This document shows positions 17,625 through 26,821 of a stretch of DNA of 64,000 bases, piece after piece. This DNA comes from Ensifer sp. LCM 4579. GTDB taxonomy: Bacteria; Pseudomonadota; Alphaproteobacteria; Rhizobiales; Rhizobiaceae. Position numbers and translations under genes: made by a program. Location of the stretch: positions 1-64,000 of the forward strand of contig NZ_MDDV01000013.1 of the NCBI RefSeq assembly GCF_001854885.1, read 5' to 3'. Under the pieces are notes generated by a model. That model searched no databases and had not been told where the DNA came from. It worked only from the letters and a program-made list of their open reading frames with translations. The stretch's first letter is position 1; each line of letters opens with the position of its first letter.

Positions 17625-18620
17625 ATGCCAGTCAATCGACGTAACGTTCTCAGCGCGGCTTTTGCCGGCTTCATGCTTGCCACCTCGGCTCTTCCGTCTT
17701 ACGCGGAAACGCGGCTGAATATGGCTGACGTTCTGCCGGACTCGAACTTCATGGTGAAGAACGCCATGGAATTCGCCGACGCCGTAAAGACTGCCACGAA
17801 CGGCGATGTCGTGATCTCGGTCAAGGCCGGCGGCTCGCTCGGCTTCAAAGGGCCCGATCAGCTGACGGCTGTCCGCGACGGATTGGTGGAAATGGCCGAC
17901 ATCAATATCAGCCAGCAGGTTGGCGTCGATCCGCTTTTCGGCGTGGAAGGCATTCCGTTCCTCGTCTCGTCCATGGATGAGCTGAAGAAGTATCACGAGA
18001 TCATCCGTCCGGTCTTCGAGGACCTTGCAAAGAAGAACAACCAGAAGATCCTCTATATGGTGCCGTCGCCGGCCCAGTACGTCTACCTAAAGGTGATGGT
18101 CGACAAGATCGACGACTTCAAGGGCATCCCGGTCCGTGGCGCGGACAAGAACACGGTCGATATCGTCAGCGCGCTCGGCATGGCCGGCGTCGCCATGCCC
18201 TGGGGCGAATTGATCCCGGCGCTCGCTTCCGGCCGCGTCGACGGCGTCGCCACCTCGGCAACATCCGGTGTCGACGGCAAGTTCTGGGAATTCCTGAAAT
18301 ATATCTACCCGACGAACCACACCTGGGGTTCCAATATGGTGACCATCAACCTGGACGCCTGGAACGCCATTCCCACCGAAGAGCAGGCTGCCATCGAGAA
18401 GGTCGCCGCCGAGCTTGAGCCCAAGTTCTGGGGCGTGTCGCGTCAGGGTGACGTTGACAGCATCAAGACCATGACCGACAACGGTATGGAGCTGGTCGAG
18501 ATTTCTCCCGAACTGCGCGCCCAGATGAAGGAACGCGCCGCCGCTCTGCAGGAAGCCTTCCTTGAACGTGTTCCGGATGCAAAGCCGCTCGTCGAGAAAT
18601 TCAAGACCTCGATGAACTGA
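17625..18620 (+). CDS. TRAP transporter solute-binding protein (DctP family)
   Basis: 331 residues with a Sec signal peptide (RRNVLSAAFAGFMLATSALPSYA) and a mature start at ETRLNMADVLP. The DctP fold is recognisable in KAGGSLGFKGPDQLTAVRDG, GVDPLFGVEGIPFLV and the closing PDAKPLVEKFKT. The conserved Arg for carboxylate binding is probably in the GIPVRGADKN strand. The mature protein would capture an organic acid in the periplasm for the two membrane subunits encoded immediately downstream. Nearby pyroglutamate-type enzymes hint at the ligand, but this is inference. Confidence 0.9.
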   Translation: MPVNRRNVLSAAFAGFMLATSALPSYAETRLNMADVLPDSNFMVKNAMEFADAVKTATNGDVVISVKAGGSLGFKGPDQLTAVRDGLVEMADINISQQVGVDPLFGVEGIPFLVSSMDELKKYHEIIRPVFEDLAKKNNQKILYMVPSPAQYVYLKVMVDKIDDFKGIPVRGADKNTVDIVSALGMAGVAMPWGELIPALASGRVDGVATSATSGVDGKFWEFLKYIYPTNHTWGSNMVTINLDAWNAIPTEEQAAIEKVAAELEPKFWGVSRQGDVDSIKTMTDNGMELVEISPELRAQMKERAAALQEAFLERVPDAKPLVEKFKTSMN

Positions 18621-18621
18621 G

Positions 18622-19212
18622 ATGGACATCATGACATCTTCAAACATTGAAGATGCGGGCAACAAAGGATTGGTGACGGCTTTGCAGGCCGTCGCCGATG
18701 CTCTTTCGCTCGCCGCGGCGTTCATCGCTGTACTTTGCATGATCGCCATGACCCTGCTCGTGCTTGCGGAGATCGTGCTTGCCTCGCTGTCGAAGGGCAT
18801 CCCCTGGCTGCCTTCCAGCACGCATATCGGTTGGGAGTACAGCGGTTACCTGATGGGTGCCTGTTTCCTGCTCGGCGCCGGCATGACCTTCAGGGCCGGC
18901 CTGCAGATCCGCGTCGAGGCGCTGCTTCGGGCAGGTAAGGGAAGGTTTGCACGCCTATTCGAAGTTGCATCCGCCTTCGTCGGCGTTGCGGTCTCGATCT
19001 TTCTTGCCTTCGCGCTCGTGAATTTCGCGCTCAGAACCTGGGGCTTCGGCGAAGTCTCTCAGGACAGCCTGACGCCCTTGTGGATACCGCAGGCCGTTCT
19101 GGCGCTCGGCGCCATCATCATGGCCCTCCAGATGGTTGTGCGACTGATCGCCAGCCTGACAGGTCGCCCGTTGGAGCGGCCCGATCTCGGTGCGGCGACG
19201 GCGATCGAATAA
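18622..19212 (+). CDS. TRAP transporter small membrane subunit (DctQ)
   Basis: 196 residues with four hydrophobic segments and the DctQ hallmark WEYSGYLMGACFLLGAGMTFR (at about residue 72), in which Trp-Glu-Tyr precedes the second helix. It begins one base after the dctP stop codon, so translation is coupled. It pairs with the large subunit to drive Na+-coupled uptake. The N-terminus before the first helix is longer than usual (about 25 residues). Confidence 0.88.
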   Translation: MDIMTSSNIEDAGNKGLVTALQAVADALSLAAAFIAVLCMIAMTLLVLAEIVLASLSKGIPWLPSSTHIGWEYSGYLMGACFLLGAGMTFRAGLQIRVEALLRAGKGRFARLFEVASAFVGVAVSIFLAFALVNFALRTWGFGEVSQDSLTPLWIPQAVLALGAIIMALQMVVRLIASLTGRPLERPDLGAATAIE

Positions 19213-19266
19213 TTTGGCCGACGAGGCATTCTCCGTCCCACGGAGACACTATCTGGAGATTTGTCG

Positions 19267-20571
19267 ATGACGGCAATTATGGGAAGTCTGTTCGGGCTCT
19301 TGTTCCTTCTGCTCGGTGTGGGAACATGGATCGGCATTGCCCTGCTCGCAACCGGGGTCTCGCTGGGCTATTTGTTTCTCCACGTTCCGCTTGACCGCCT
19401 GATCCCGCAATACGCATTCAACGTTCTTACATCGTCCGAGCTGGTCGCGCTGCCGCTCTTCGTGCTGATGGGAGAATTCCTGTTCCGCACCCGGCTGTCG
19501 CGGGCTATCTTCGCCGGTCTGGCGCCGTGGGCCGGATTGCTTCCGGGCCGCCTGCTGCACGTCAACGTCGTCGGATGTTCCATCTTCGCGGCGATCTCGG
19601 GTTCGTCGGCGGCGACGACGCAGGTCGTCGGGCGCATGACGCTGAAGGAACTGCTGGCGCGCGGCTATTCCTCCGACATCGCGATCGGCAGTCTGGCCGG
19701 TGCCGGAACGCTCGGCTTTTTGATCCCGCCATCCACCGTCATGATCATCTACGGCGTGCTCGCACAGGAATCGATCCTCCGGCTGTTCACCGCGGGCTTG
19801 CTCCCCGGTCTGCTGCTCGCGAGCGTTTTCAGCGCTTGGATCATGATCCACACGACGATCCGCAAGGATTTCGTGCCGGAAAGCGAGCGCGCGTTGAAGG
19901 ATTTGAGCCTGCGCCAGAGGTTTGCCGCGCTAAAGGAGCTGTGGCCTACCATGTTCCTGATCTTCTGCGTGCTCGGCTCCATGTATGGCGGCCTGGCGAC
20001 GCCGACCGAAGCTGCAGCGATCGGAGTTGCAGGTTCCTTCTTCTTGTGCTGGCTACAGGGAATGCTGTCCGCGCGCATCCTACGCGACATCGTACTCGGT
20101 GCGGTGCAGACCTCTTCGGTCATGGGCATGGTCATCCTCGGCGCGACGGTTCTCGGAAACTTAAGCGCCATGCTCGGCATTCCCGATGCGGTTGCCGCAG
20201 TCGTCGCCAGCTGGCAGTTGTCGCCGCTGACGCTGATCGTCGCCCTGATGGTGCTCTATCTGATCCTCGGCACGGCGCTCGAAGGCTTCTCGATGATCGT
20301 CACGACCCTGTCGGTGGTGCTGCCGCTGGTGCAGCAGGCCGGCTTCGACAAGGTCTGGTTTGGCATCTTCATCGTGCTGGTGGTCGAAATGGCCCAGATC
20401 ACACCGCCGGTTGCCTTCAACTTCGTGGTGATCCAGAACATCAGCGGCCGGGATACGGGATACATCGCCAAGGTGACGATGCCGTATCTCTTTATCATGA
20501 TCGGTTTCGTGATCCTGCTTGCGGTCTTCCCGCAGATCGTGTCCTTCCTCCCCAACCTGCTCCTGAAGTAA
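19267..20571 (+). CDS. TRAP transporter large membrane subunit (DctM)
   Basis: 434 residues with 12 or more hydrophobic segments. Diagnostic DctM features include SGSSAATTQVVGRMTLKELL, GSLAGAGTLGFLIPPST, GLATPTEAAAIGV and a C-terminal EMAQITPPVAFNFVVIQN. The ATG at 19267 has TGGAG 8 bases upstream and is preferred to the TTG at 19261. It is the last gene of the dctPQM operon, followed by two strong hairpins. Confidence 0.9.
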   Translation: MTAIMGSLFGLLFLLLGVGTWIGIALLATGVSLGYLFLHVPLDRLIPQYAFNVLTSSELVALPLFVLMGEFLFRTRLSRAIFAGLAPWAGLLPGRLLHVNVVGCSIFAAISGSSAATTQVVGRMTLKELLARGYSSDIAIGSLAGAGTLGFLIPPSTVMIIYGVLAQESILRLFTAGLLPGLLLASVFSAWIMIHTTIRKDFVPESERALKDLSLRQRFAALKELWPTMFLIFCVLGSMYGGLATPTEAAAIGVAGSFFLCWLQGMLSARILRDIVLGAVQTSSVMGMVILGATVLGNLSAMLGIPDAVAAVVASWQLSPLTLIVALMVLYLILGTALEGFSMIVTTLSVVLPLVQQAGFDKVWFGIFIVLVVEMAQITPPVAFNFVVIQNISGRDTGYIAKVTMPYLFIMIGFVILLAVFPQIVSFLPNLLLK

Positions 20572-20610
20572 GGCTTGCGGCGCCGTGCCCCAAATCAATA
20601 AACCCACGAA

Positions 20611-20655
20611 TGAAAGAGGGCCCGGGGATACAGATGATCTCCGGGCCTTCTTTCA
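20611..20655. terminator. Bidirectional hairpin terminator
   Basis: TGAAAGAGGGCCCGG (20611-20625) pairs with CCGGGCCTTCTTTCA (20641-20655) with one G-U pair. The A-rich and T-rich ends allow function on both strands. It lies between the convergent dctM and RraA-type genes. Confidence 0.8.
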
Positions 20656-20683
20656 TGGCGTCCACACTCCATTACTGCCAAGC

Positions 20684-20724
20684 GAAAGCCCCCGGTTGCA
20701 GTTCACAGCCGGGGGCTTTCTGTC
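20684..20724. terminator. Second hairpin terminator
   Basis: GAAAGCCCCCGG (20684-20695) and CCGGGGGCTTTC (20709-20720) form a perfect 12-base stem, followed by TGTC. It backs up the hairpin at 20611-20655 and closes the transcript from the opposite strand as well. Confidence 0.8.
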
Positions 20725-20763
20725 ACGACCTGAGCTGATTGGGAGGAGCGGGCAGGCCGGACA

Positions 20764-21438
20764 TTATTCGTCGGTGGTCAGTCCCTTCGCAGCAAGGACG
20801 CCGGCGAGGTTGCTTACCTCGATGACGCTCTTGCCGGCCTTGTAGGCGGCGATGTAGCCGGCTTCGGCTTCTTCACGCGCCTTCGCGAGCCTGGCGACAT
20901 TGGCGGCATCCTCGCGGCGGATGATGACGACGCCGTCCGCGTCGCCGCGGACGATATCGCCCGGACGCACCACCTGGCCGCCGAAGACGATCGGATCGTT
21001 AATCTGGCCGAGCGTCTCTTTCACCGTTCCGATGACGCAAACACTGCGGCTGAAGACCGGAAAGCCGAGCTCGATGATTTCCTTCGTGTCGCGCACGCCG
21101 GTATCGGTGACGAGAGCGGTGATGCCTTTCGCCTTGCAGGCATTCGCAAGAACGTCGCCGAACGAGCCGGCATCTTCATATTCGCCCGCCGAAACCACGA
21201 TGACATCGCCCGCCTTGGCGTAGGAAATGGCCACCTGCAGCATGATATTGTCGCGCGGCGCGCAGCGGACCGTGAAGGCCGAACCGCAGAACGACATATT
21301 GCGGTCGATCGGCTGGATCTTCGGGCTGACGGCGCCGAGACGACCTTGTGCCTCGTGAATGGTTGCGACCGAAAATTTCGAGAGCGCTTCGACATCGGCG
21401 GGGTTCGCCCGTTCGATCTTCGTCTTGACGTGTACCAT
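20764..21438 (-). CDS. RraA-type 4-hydroxy-2-oxoacid aldolase
   Basis: 224 residues of the RraA-like / HMG-CHA aldolase family. The core AGEYEDAGSFGDVLANACKAKGI and TDTGVRDTKEIIELGFPVF contain the Gly-rich loop, Arg and Asp that bind the pyruvate-type substrate and divalent metal. These enzymes cleave 4-hydroxy-4-methyl- or 4-carboxy-4-hydroxy-2-oxo acids to pyruvate plus a second oxo acid, and can decarboxylate oxaloacetate. GAGG lies 9 bases before the ATG at 21438. It is the downstream partner of an aminotransferase gene (gap 45 bases), suggesting successive transamination and aldol cleavage. Confidence 0.85.
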   Translation of the reverse strand: MVHVKTKIERANPADVEALSKFSVATIHEAQGRLGAVSPKIQPIDRNMSFCGSAFTVRCAPRDNIMLQVAISYAKAGDVIVVSAGEYEDAGSFGDVLANACKAKGITALVTDTGVRDTKEIIELGFPVFSRSVCVIGTVKETLGQINDPIVFGGQVVRPGDIVRGDADGVVIIRREDAANVARLAKAREEAEAGYIAAYKAGKSVIEVSNLAGVLAAKGLTTDE

Positions 21439-21483
21439 GGATGTTTTCCTCACTATGAGCAATATGTCTTTGAAACGTCTTGT

Positions 21484-22692
21484 CTATTGCAGAGCGGCGC
21501 AGGCTGCGGAAATGCGCTTGCAGGCTTCGCGGATCAGGTCTTCCGACGTGGCGATCGACAGTCGGAAATACGGCGAGAGGCCGTAGGCCGCGCCGTGGAT
21601 CGCGGCGACGCCGCTATCGAGCAGATAGAGGACGAAATCGAGATCGTTCCTGATCCGGTACTCGCCGTCGGCCGTGCCCTTGCCGATCGCACCGGCGCAA
21701 TTGACGAAAATGTAGAAGGCGCCGTCGGGCGCGAGGCACGACAGACCGGGGACTGCGTTCAAGCGTTCGACGGCGATGTCCCGGCGCCTCCGGTAGGCGG
21801 CGCAGCTCTCGGTGACGAAGCGCTGGTTGCCATCGAGGGCGGCGGCAGCCGCGGCCTGGCTGATGGAGGAGGGGCAGGAGGAAATCTGCGACTGCAGCTT
21901 GTTGATCGCATTGACGAGCGGCAGCGGCCCGACGCCGTAGCCGAGCCGCCATCCGGTCATCGCGTAGCTCTTCGAAACGCCGTTGACGACGAAGACGCGG
22001 TCCTTCAGATGCGGCACGGCCTCGACGAGGCTTAAGAGGCGTCCTTCGCCGAACCATATCTCGTCGTAGATTTCGTCCGTCAGCACCAGCACGTGGGGGT
22101 GGCGTTCCAGCACCTTGCCGAGCGCCTTCAGCTCATCGGCGGTGTAGACGGCGCCGGTCGGGTTCGACGGCGTGTTGAGGATCAGCCAACGGGTCTTCGG
22201 CGTAATGGCGGCCTCCAACGCTTCCGGCCTCAGCTTGAAACCGTCTTCTTCCGGGCAGGCGACGATGACGGGCTTGCCTTCGTTGGCGACCACCATGTCG
22301 GGATAGGAAACCCAATAGGGCGCCGGGATGATCACCTCGTCATTGTTATCGATCGACGCCATCAGGGCGAGGAAGATGATCTGCTTGCCGCCGCCGCCGA
22401 CTGTGATCTGCTCCAGCGGATAGTCGATACCGGTATGCCGCTGCATGCGGCCGGCGATTGCCTGGCGCAGTTCCAGGATACCGTTGACCGCCGTATACTT
22501 GGTCTTGCCGTCATGAATTGCAGCGATGCCGGCGTCCTTGATGATGTCGGGCGTGTCGAAATCCGGTTCGCCGACCGTCATGTCGACGATGTCGCGTCCC
22601 GCGGCCTTCAGCTCCCTGGCCCTCGCGGCGGCTGCCGTGCTGGGGGATGGCTGGATGGATGTCACACGCTTTGCAAGTTTGAATTCCGGCAT
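21484..22692 (-). CDS. Class I aminotransferase (aspartate aminotransferase-like)
   Basis: 402 residues from the ATG at 22692, which gives the usual family opening MPEFKLAKRV. No good ribosome site is seen and an ATG at 22728 is an alternative. PLP motifs are intact: NTPSNPTG, LTDEIYDEIWF and GVSKSYAMTGWRLGYG with Lys241 as the Schiff-base residue. Close relatives transfer amino groups from aspartate, aromatic amino acids or substituted glutamates. Placed upstream of an RraA-type aldolase, it probably makes that enzyme's 2-oxo substrate. Confidence 0.87.
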   Translation of the reverse strand: MPEFKLAKRVTSIQPSPSTAAAARARELKAAGRDIVDMTVGEPDFDTPDIIKDAGIAAIHDGKTKYTAVNGILELRQAIAGRMQRHTGIDYPLEQITVGGGGKQIIFLALMASIDNNDEVIIPAPYWVSYPDMVVANEGKPVIVACPEEDGFKLRPEALEAAITPKTRWLILNTPSNPTGAVYTADELKALGKVLERHPHVLVLTDEIYDEIWFGEGRLLSLVEAVPHLKDRVFVVNGVSKSYAMTGWRLGYGVGPLPLVNAINKLQSQISSCPSSISQAAAAAALDGNQRFVTESCAAYRRRRDIAVERLNAVPGLSCLAPDGAFYIFVNCAGAIGKGTADGEYRIRNDLDFVLYLLDSGVAAIHGAAYGLSPYFRLSIATSEDLIREACKRISAACAALQ

Positions 22693-22921
22693 CTGTTCGC
22701 ATGCGTCTGCGCGCGCATGTCCTCTCATTGAATCAACATGCTCAGAATAAGGGCAAGACGGCTTCGCCGGGTAAGACGCATTCATTATGGGGTGATAGCG
22801 GAGGGCGATGAAGCCGGCGGATATTGTAATCTCGTCTGACCCCATTGCCGCACCCTTATGGTAGCGTTTCGACGATAGACATCACGTTCCCGGATTTCGG
22901 AATTTGACGCGGAAAGGCTCA

Positions 22922-23347
22922 ATGGACCTGGATAAACTCAACGCCCTGATGGCCTGGATGTCGGCCACTCCTCTTTCCGAACTGGAGTGGAGCGAAGGCG
23001 ACGAGCACATCAAACTGGTCAGGGCGAACGGCGTCATCGCGCCGGTATCCCCTCACTTGGCCGAGGTTGTGGATAGCGCCGCCCCGCAGGTCGTTGGCGG
23101 TGATACGGCCGGACTGGTCGAGGCGCCGTTCTTCGGGATCGTTCACCTTGCTCCTTCACCGGATGCGCCTGCCTATGTCGAAGTCGGCCGGACGATTGCC
23201 GTCGGTGATACGCTCTGCACCATTGAGGCGATGAAGACCTTCAATGCGGTCAGCGGCGAACAGGGCGGCGTCGTGAAAGAAATCCTCGTGAAATCCGGCG
23301 AGCAGGTTTCTCTTGGCCAGCCGCTGTTCCGGATATCCGCAAGCTAA
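22922..23347 (+). CDS. Biotin carboxyl carrier protein (AccB-like)
   Basis: A 141-residue carrier. The C-terminal biotinyl domain carries CTIEAMKTFNAV with the biotin-accepting Lys105, and an Ala/Pro-rich linker precedes it. GGAAAGG precedes the ATG at 22922. It is the first gene of a six-gene plus-strand operon with a biotin carboxylase and PxpB/PxpC-type genes, so its CO2 is probably passed to those subunits rather than to acetyl-CoA carboxylase. Confidence 0.9.
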   Translation: MDLDKLNALMAWMSATPLSELEWSEGDEHIKLVRANGVIAPVSPHLAEVVDSAAPQVVGGDTAGLVEAPFFGIVHLAPSPDAPAYVEVGRTIAVGDTLCTIEAMKTFNAVSGEQGGVVKEILVKSGEQVSLGQPLFRISAS

Positions 23348-23363
23348 TCGCGTGAAGGCGGAC

Positions 23364-24731
23364 ATGAATCCACGATTGCCCTTTGATACGGTCCTGATAG
23401 CCAACCGCGGAGAGATCGCCCTCAGGATTCTGCGCGCATGCCGGCAGCTGAACCTCAAGGCGGTCTGTGTATATTCGGAAGCGGACAGCCAAGCGCCGTA
23501 TCTGGCGCTCGCCGATGCATCTGTCTGCATCGGCCCGGCGTCGCCGGCGGCGAGCTATCTCAATATCGAAGCGATGTTGATGGCCGCTGCCGCAACCGGC
23601 GCCGGCGCGATCCATCCGGGCTACGGTTTCCTTTCCGAAAGCGCGGCCTTTGCCGATGCTGTCACGGATGCTGGTCTTGTCTTCATCGGCCCTTCGGGAG
23701 ATTGCATTCGTACCATGGGCGACAAGATCGCGGCAAAGCGGGCAATGGTTTGCGCCGATGTGCCTTGCGTTCCCGGCCCTGACGAAAGCCTGCCAGACGA
23801 TCCGAAAGCGGTCGAGGCTATCGCTGCCGAGATCGGATATCCGGTCATCATCAAGGCTGCGGGCGGCGGCGGCGGTCGGGGAATGCGCATCATCCGCTCC
23901 GCCGCTGAATTGAAGGAGGCGGTGGATCTGACGCGCAAGGAGGCCGCACGCTTCTTCGGCAACCCCACCATCTACATGGAAAAATTCCTCGACCGGCCGC
24001 GCCACGTCGAAATCCAGGTCATGTGCGACAACCATGGCAATGCGGTCTGGCTCGGAGATCGCGACTGCTCGCTCCAGCGCCGCCATCAGAAGGTGATCGA
24101 GGAAGCGCCGGCGCCGGGGATAGACCGGACGAGGATCGCAGAGATTGGCGAGCTTTGCGCCGGCGCCTGCCGCAAGATCGGCTATTCCGGGGCGGGCACC
24201 TTCGAATTTCTCTATGAGGACGGCGCCTTCTATTTCATCGAGATGAATACGCGCGTGCAGGTCGAGCACCCCGTGACCGAGATGGTAACCGGCATCGACA
24301 TCGTTGCCGAGCAGATCAGGGTCGCCCTCGGCGCCAAGCTGCCGATCCGCCAGGAAGACGTGCGCTGTGACGGTCATTCGATCGAATGCCGCATCAATGC
24401 GGAGGATCCTTACAGTTTCGCGCCGAGGCCGGGCCGGGTGACCGCGCTCGCATTGCCCGGCGGGCCGGGGGTTCGGTCCGATACGCATCTTGCCCTCGGC
24501 TACGAGATTCCAACCCACTACGATTCGATGATCGCCAAGGTCATCACGCATGGCAGGTCGCGGGGCGAGGCCATCGAACGGATGCAGGGAGCGCTACGCC
24601 AGTTGCGCATAGAAGGGCCGGCCTGCAACGCGCCGCTCCATGCCGAACTCCTTGAGGACCAAGGTTTCGTTTCCGGCGATATCGATATCCATCACCTCGA
24701 GCATCTTCTGGCGGAAAGGGCATCGCGATGA
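23364..24731 (+). CDS. Biotin carboxylase (AccC-like)
   Basis: A 455-residue ATP-grasp enzyme. It opens FDTVLIANRGEIALRILRAC. The glycine-rich ATP lid is IKAAGGGGGRGMRII, and FIEMNTRVQVEHPVTEMVTG carries the catalytic Glu, Asn and Arg. Full length for the family. GAAGGCGG precedes the ATG at 23364, and it follows the carrier gene by 16 bases. It charges biotin with bicarbonate for the downstream AHS-type subunits. Confidence 0.92.
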   Translation: MNPRLPFDTVLIANRGEIALRILRACRQLNLKAVCVYSEADSQAPYLALADASVCIGPASPAASYLNIEAMLMAAAATGAGAIHPGYGFLSESAAFADAVTDAGLVFIGPSGDCIRTMGDKIAAKRAMVCADVPCVPGPDESLPDDPKAVEAIAAEIGYPVIIKAAGGGGGRGMRIIRSAAELKEAVDLTRKEAARFFGNPTIYMEKFLDRPRHVEIQVMCDNHGNAVWLGDRDCSLQRRHQKVIEEAPAPGIDRTRIAEIGELCAGACRKIGYSGAGTFEFLYEDGAFYFIEMNTRVQVEHPVTEMVTGIDIVAEQIRVALGAKLPIRQEDVRCDGHSIECRINAEDPYSFAPRPGRVTALALPGGPGVRSDTHLALGYEIPTHYDSMIAKVITHGRSRGEAIERMQGALRQLRIEGPACNAPLHAELLEDQGFVSGDIDIHHLEHLLAERASR

Positions 24732-25405
24732 ACATGAATGTGCCCAGCCTGCTTCAAGAACCGCGCGTCAGTCTGCTCGGCAACACCGCCCTCTTGTTCG
24801 AGGCTCCGGGAGAGTTCGACCTGCATACACAAAGGCGCATCTGGGCGTTGGCGGACCAGGCGATGGATTGGCCAAGCGTTGCCGAAGCCGTACCCGGAAT
24901 GACCAATCTCATGCTGATCTTTTCAGAACCACCGCGCGACCTGGAAGCCTTCGAGCGCAAGCTTTTCGACGCCTGGGCGACCGGCGAGGAAAAGCAGATG
25001 AAGCCGCGCGAGATCGAGATTTCGATAGCCTATGGCGGCGCCGGCGGACCGCATTTGCGGGAGGTGGCCGAAAATACCGGCCTGAGCGTTGCCGACGTCG
25101 TGAAGATCCACACCGACCCGTCATACACGGTCTATGCGGTCGGAAGCCATGCCGGCTACTGCTACCTCGGCGGCCTCGATTCGCGTCTCTTCCTGCCGCG
25201 CCGCAAGGTGCCGCTCGTGAGTATTCCCGGCGGTTCGCTCTCGATCGCCGGCATGCAGACGGGTGTTTCGGCATCCGCCGGCCCGAGCGGCTGGCACACC
25301 ATCGGCCATGCGGAGATTTCCTTCTTCAATCCCGAAAAACGACCGCCGGCGTTGCTGGGTCCCGGAGATATCGTGCATTTCAAAGCGGAAAGCATACTGT
25401 CATGA
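24728..25405 (+). CDS. pxpB: 5-oxoprolinase subunit PxpB (KipI/AHS1 family)
   Basis: 225 residues of the AHS1/KipI cyclophilin-like family. It has MTNLMLIFSEPPRDL, IAYGGAGGPHLREVAENTGLS and GYCYLGGLDSRLFLPRRKVP, with GGSLSIAGMQTGV near the C-terminus. With PxpA and PxpC it forms the prokaryotic ATP-dependent 5-oxoprolinase, and the same module is the AHS1 part of urea carboxylase. The ATG overlaps the accC stop by 4 bases. Confidence 0.9.
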   Translation: MNMNVPSLLQEPRVSLLGNTALLFEAPGEFDLHTQRRIWALADQAMDWPSVAEAVPGMTNLMLIFSEPPRDLEAFERKLFDAWATGEEKQMKPREIEISIAYGGAGGPHLREVAENTGLSVADVVKIHTDPSYTVYAVGSHAGYCYLGGLDSRLFLPRRKVPLVSIPGGSLSIAGMQTGVSASAGPSGWHTIGHAEISFFNPEKRPPALLGPGDIVHFKAESILS

Positions 25406-26388
25406 TCGAGGTTCTCTCCGCCGCACCACTGATGACAGTGCAGGATCTCGGCCGTAGCGGCTTCTATCGCTACGGCGTCTGCCGCTCCGGCGCGATGGAC
25501 CGTCTGGCGCTTGCCGTCGGCAATCTGCTGCTCGGCAATGATGAAGGTGCTGCCGGTCTTGAAATTCCGCTGCCACCGGTCAAGTTCGCCTTTCGCGAGG
25601 ACGTCAATTTTGCCCTGACAGGCGCCGATTGTGCGGCAAAACTCGATGGCCGGCCGGTTCCGCCTTGGTGGGCGATGCAGGCAGAGGCTGGTCAGACGCT
25701 TTCGCTCGCTCCGTCGCGTTCCGGTACGCGCGCCTATCTCTGCCTTGCCGGCGGCGTTGATGTCTCCGAGGTGCTTGGATCGCGCAGCACGCAATTGCGT
25801 GAGGCTTTCGGGGGGCTCGAGGGTCGCCCGGTCGGCAAGGGCGACCTCATCGCCGCGACGGGCAATGATGTCGTTCTGCCGGAAGATGGCGCCGGTGCTC
25901 TTCCGCCGTCTCTGGCGTTGGTCTTGCCCGACAGTTCCGCAATCGTGGTCAGAGTGGTCGCCGCGGCGGAATACGATCATTACACCGCCGCATCCCAGCA
26001 CGCTTTCTGGAACGCGCAATGGGAGGTCACCGCCCAGAGCAACCGCGCGGGTTTCCGGCTTGCAGGCCCCGACCTGGAACTTGCCCATGCGCTTGAGTTA
26101 CGCTCGCACGGAGTTGTGCCCGGCGTCATCCAGGTACCCGCTGGCGGGCATCCGATCATCCAGCTTGCCGATGCTGCGACGATGGGCGGCTACCCTAAGA
26201 TCGGCACCGTCATCGAGGCCGATCTCTGGCGTGTCGGTCAGGCGAAGGCCGGCGACAGGCTGCAATTTGTCGAGGTCGACTACAGCCAAGCGCTCGATGC
26301 GCTTGCCGCCGTGAGGACCTATCTCGACGACTTGAAAAATCAGGCCGCCCGGCTGCGCGGGGCTTCGCGGCGCTGGAGGCAGGCATGA
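25402..26388 (+). CDS. pxpC: 5-oxoprolinase subunit PxpC (biotin-dependent carboxyltransferase/AHS2 family)
   Basis: 328 residues of the AHS2/KipA family: VLSAAPLMTVQDLGRSGFYR at the start, then FALTGADCAAKL, AYLCLAGGVDVSEVLGSRST and VIQVPAGGHPIIQLADAAT. These are all hallmarks, and the length is typical. It overlaps pxpB by 4 bases and the next gene by 4. With AccB, AccC and PxpB it reproduces the domain content of urea carboxylase as separate polypeptides. Confidence 0.9.
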   Translation: MIEVLSAAPLMTVQDLGRSGFYRYGVCRSGAMDRLALAVGNLLLGNDEGAAGLEIPLPPVKFAFREDVNFALTGADCAAKLDGRPVPPWWAMQAEAGQTLSLAPSRSGTRAYLCLAGGVDVSEVLGSRSTQLREAFGGLEGRPVGKGDLIAATGNDVVLPEDGAGALPPSLALVLPDSSAIVVRVVAAAEYDHYTAASQHAFWNAQWEVTAQSNRAGFRLAGPDLELAHALELRSHGVVPGVIQVPAGGHPIIQLADAATMGGYPKIGTVIEADLWRVGQAKAGDRLQFVEVDYSQALDALAAVRTYLDDLKNQAARLRGASRRWRQA

Positions 26389-26819
26389 AGACCGACGATC
26401 TCGATCGAGTGCTGCATTTGATGCTCGAAAAGGGTTTTTCGCAGGCCGATGTAACGGACGGACGGCAGCGGATCGCCATGAAACTGGCCACCTCATCCGA
26501 GGCCGCTCCCGCCGTGGCATATGCGCCGGCGGCTTCGGTGTCCGGCGCTTCGGCAGCCGTTCGAAGCCCTTCGATCGGCACGCTGCTTGGTCGCCATCCG
26601 CTTCATGCCGCCGATGGGGACGGGTTTGCCGAGGGAAGCCGGGTCGTTGCCGGAGAGCCGGTTGCCTATGTCCGCGCCGGCAATCTCTTGAGCGCGGTCG
26701 TCGCGCCGGCAAATGGTTGGCTGGGACGCCGGCTTTGCGAGCCCGGCCATTCGGTCGGATATGCGACGCCGGTCTTCGAATTCTTCCCGGACAAGGACGG
26801 AAGGGCCCCGAAAGGATAG
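26385..26819 (+). CDS. Biotin-carrier-like protein without the biotin lysine
   Basis: 144 residues. Its arrangement parallels the AccB-like carrier at the start of this operon: a short helical N-terminus, an Ala/Ser/Pro linker (residues about 38-60) and a barrel-like C-terminal domain (60-135). Where AccB has EAMK, this protein reads RAGN (97-100), so Asn100 replaces the lysine that takes biotin. It cannot be biotinylated at that site. A structural or assembly role, or a regulatory partner for PxpC, is possible. It overlaps pxpC by 4 bases and is followed 2 bases later by pxpA, so it is tightly kept in the operon. Confidence 0.78.
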   Translation: MKTDDLDRVLHLMLEKGFSQADVTDGRQRIAMKLATSSEAAPAVAYAPAASVSGASAAVRSPSIGTLLGRHPLHAADGDGFAEGSRVVAGEPVAYVRAGNLLSAVVAPANGWLGRRLCEPGHSVGYATPVFEFFPDKDGRAPKG

Positions 26820-26821
26820 TC

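Noticed and set aside
22922-24731. Acetyl-CoA carboxylase accBC of fatty acid synthesis
   Set aside because: The genes are operon partners of pxpB/pxpC/pxpA, so a housekeeping role is unlikely.
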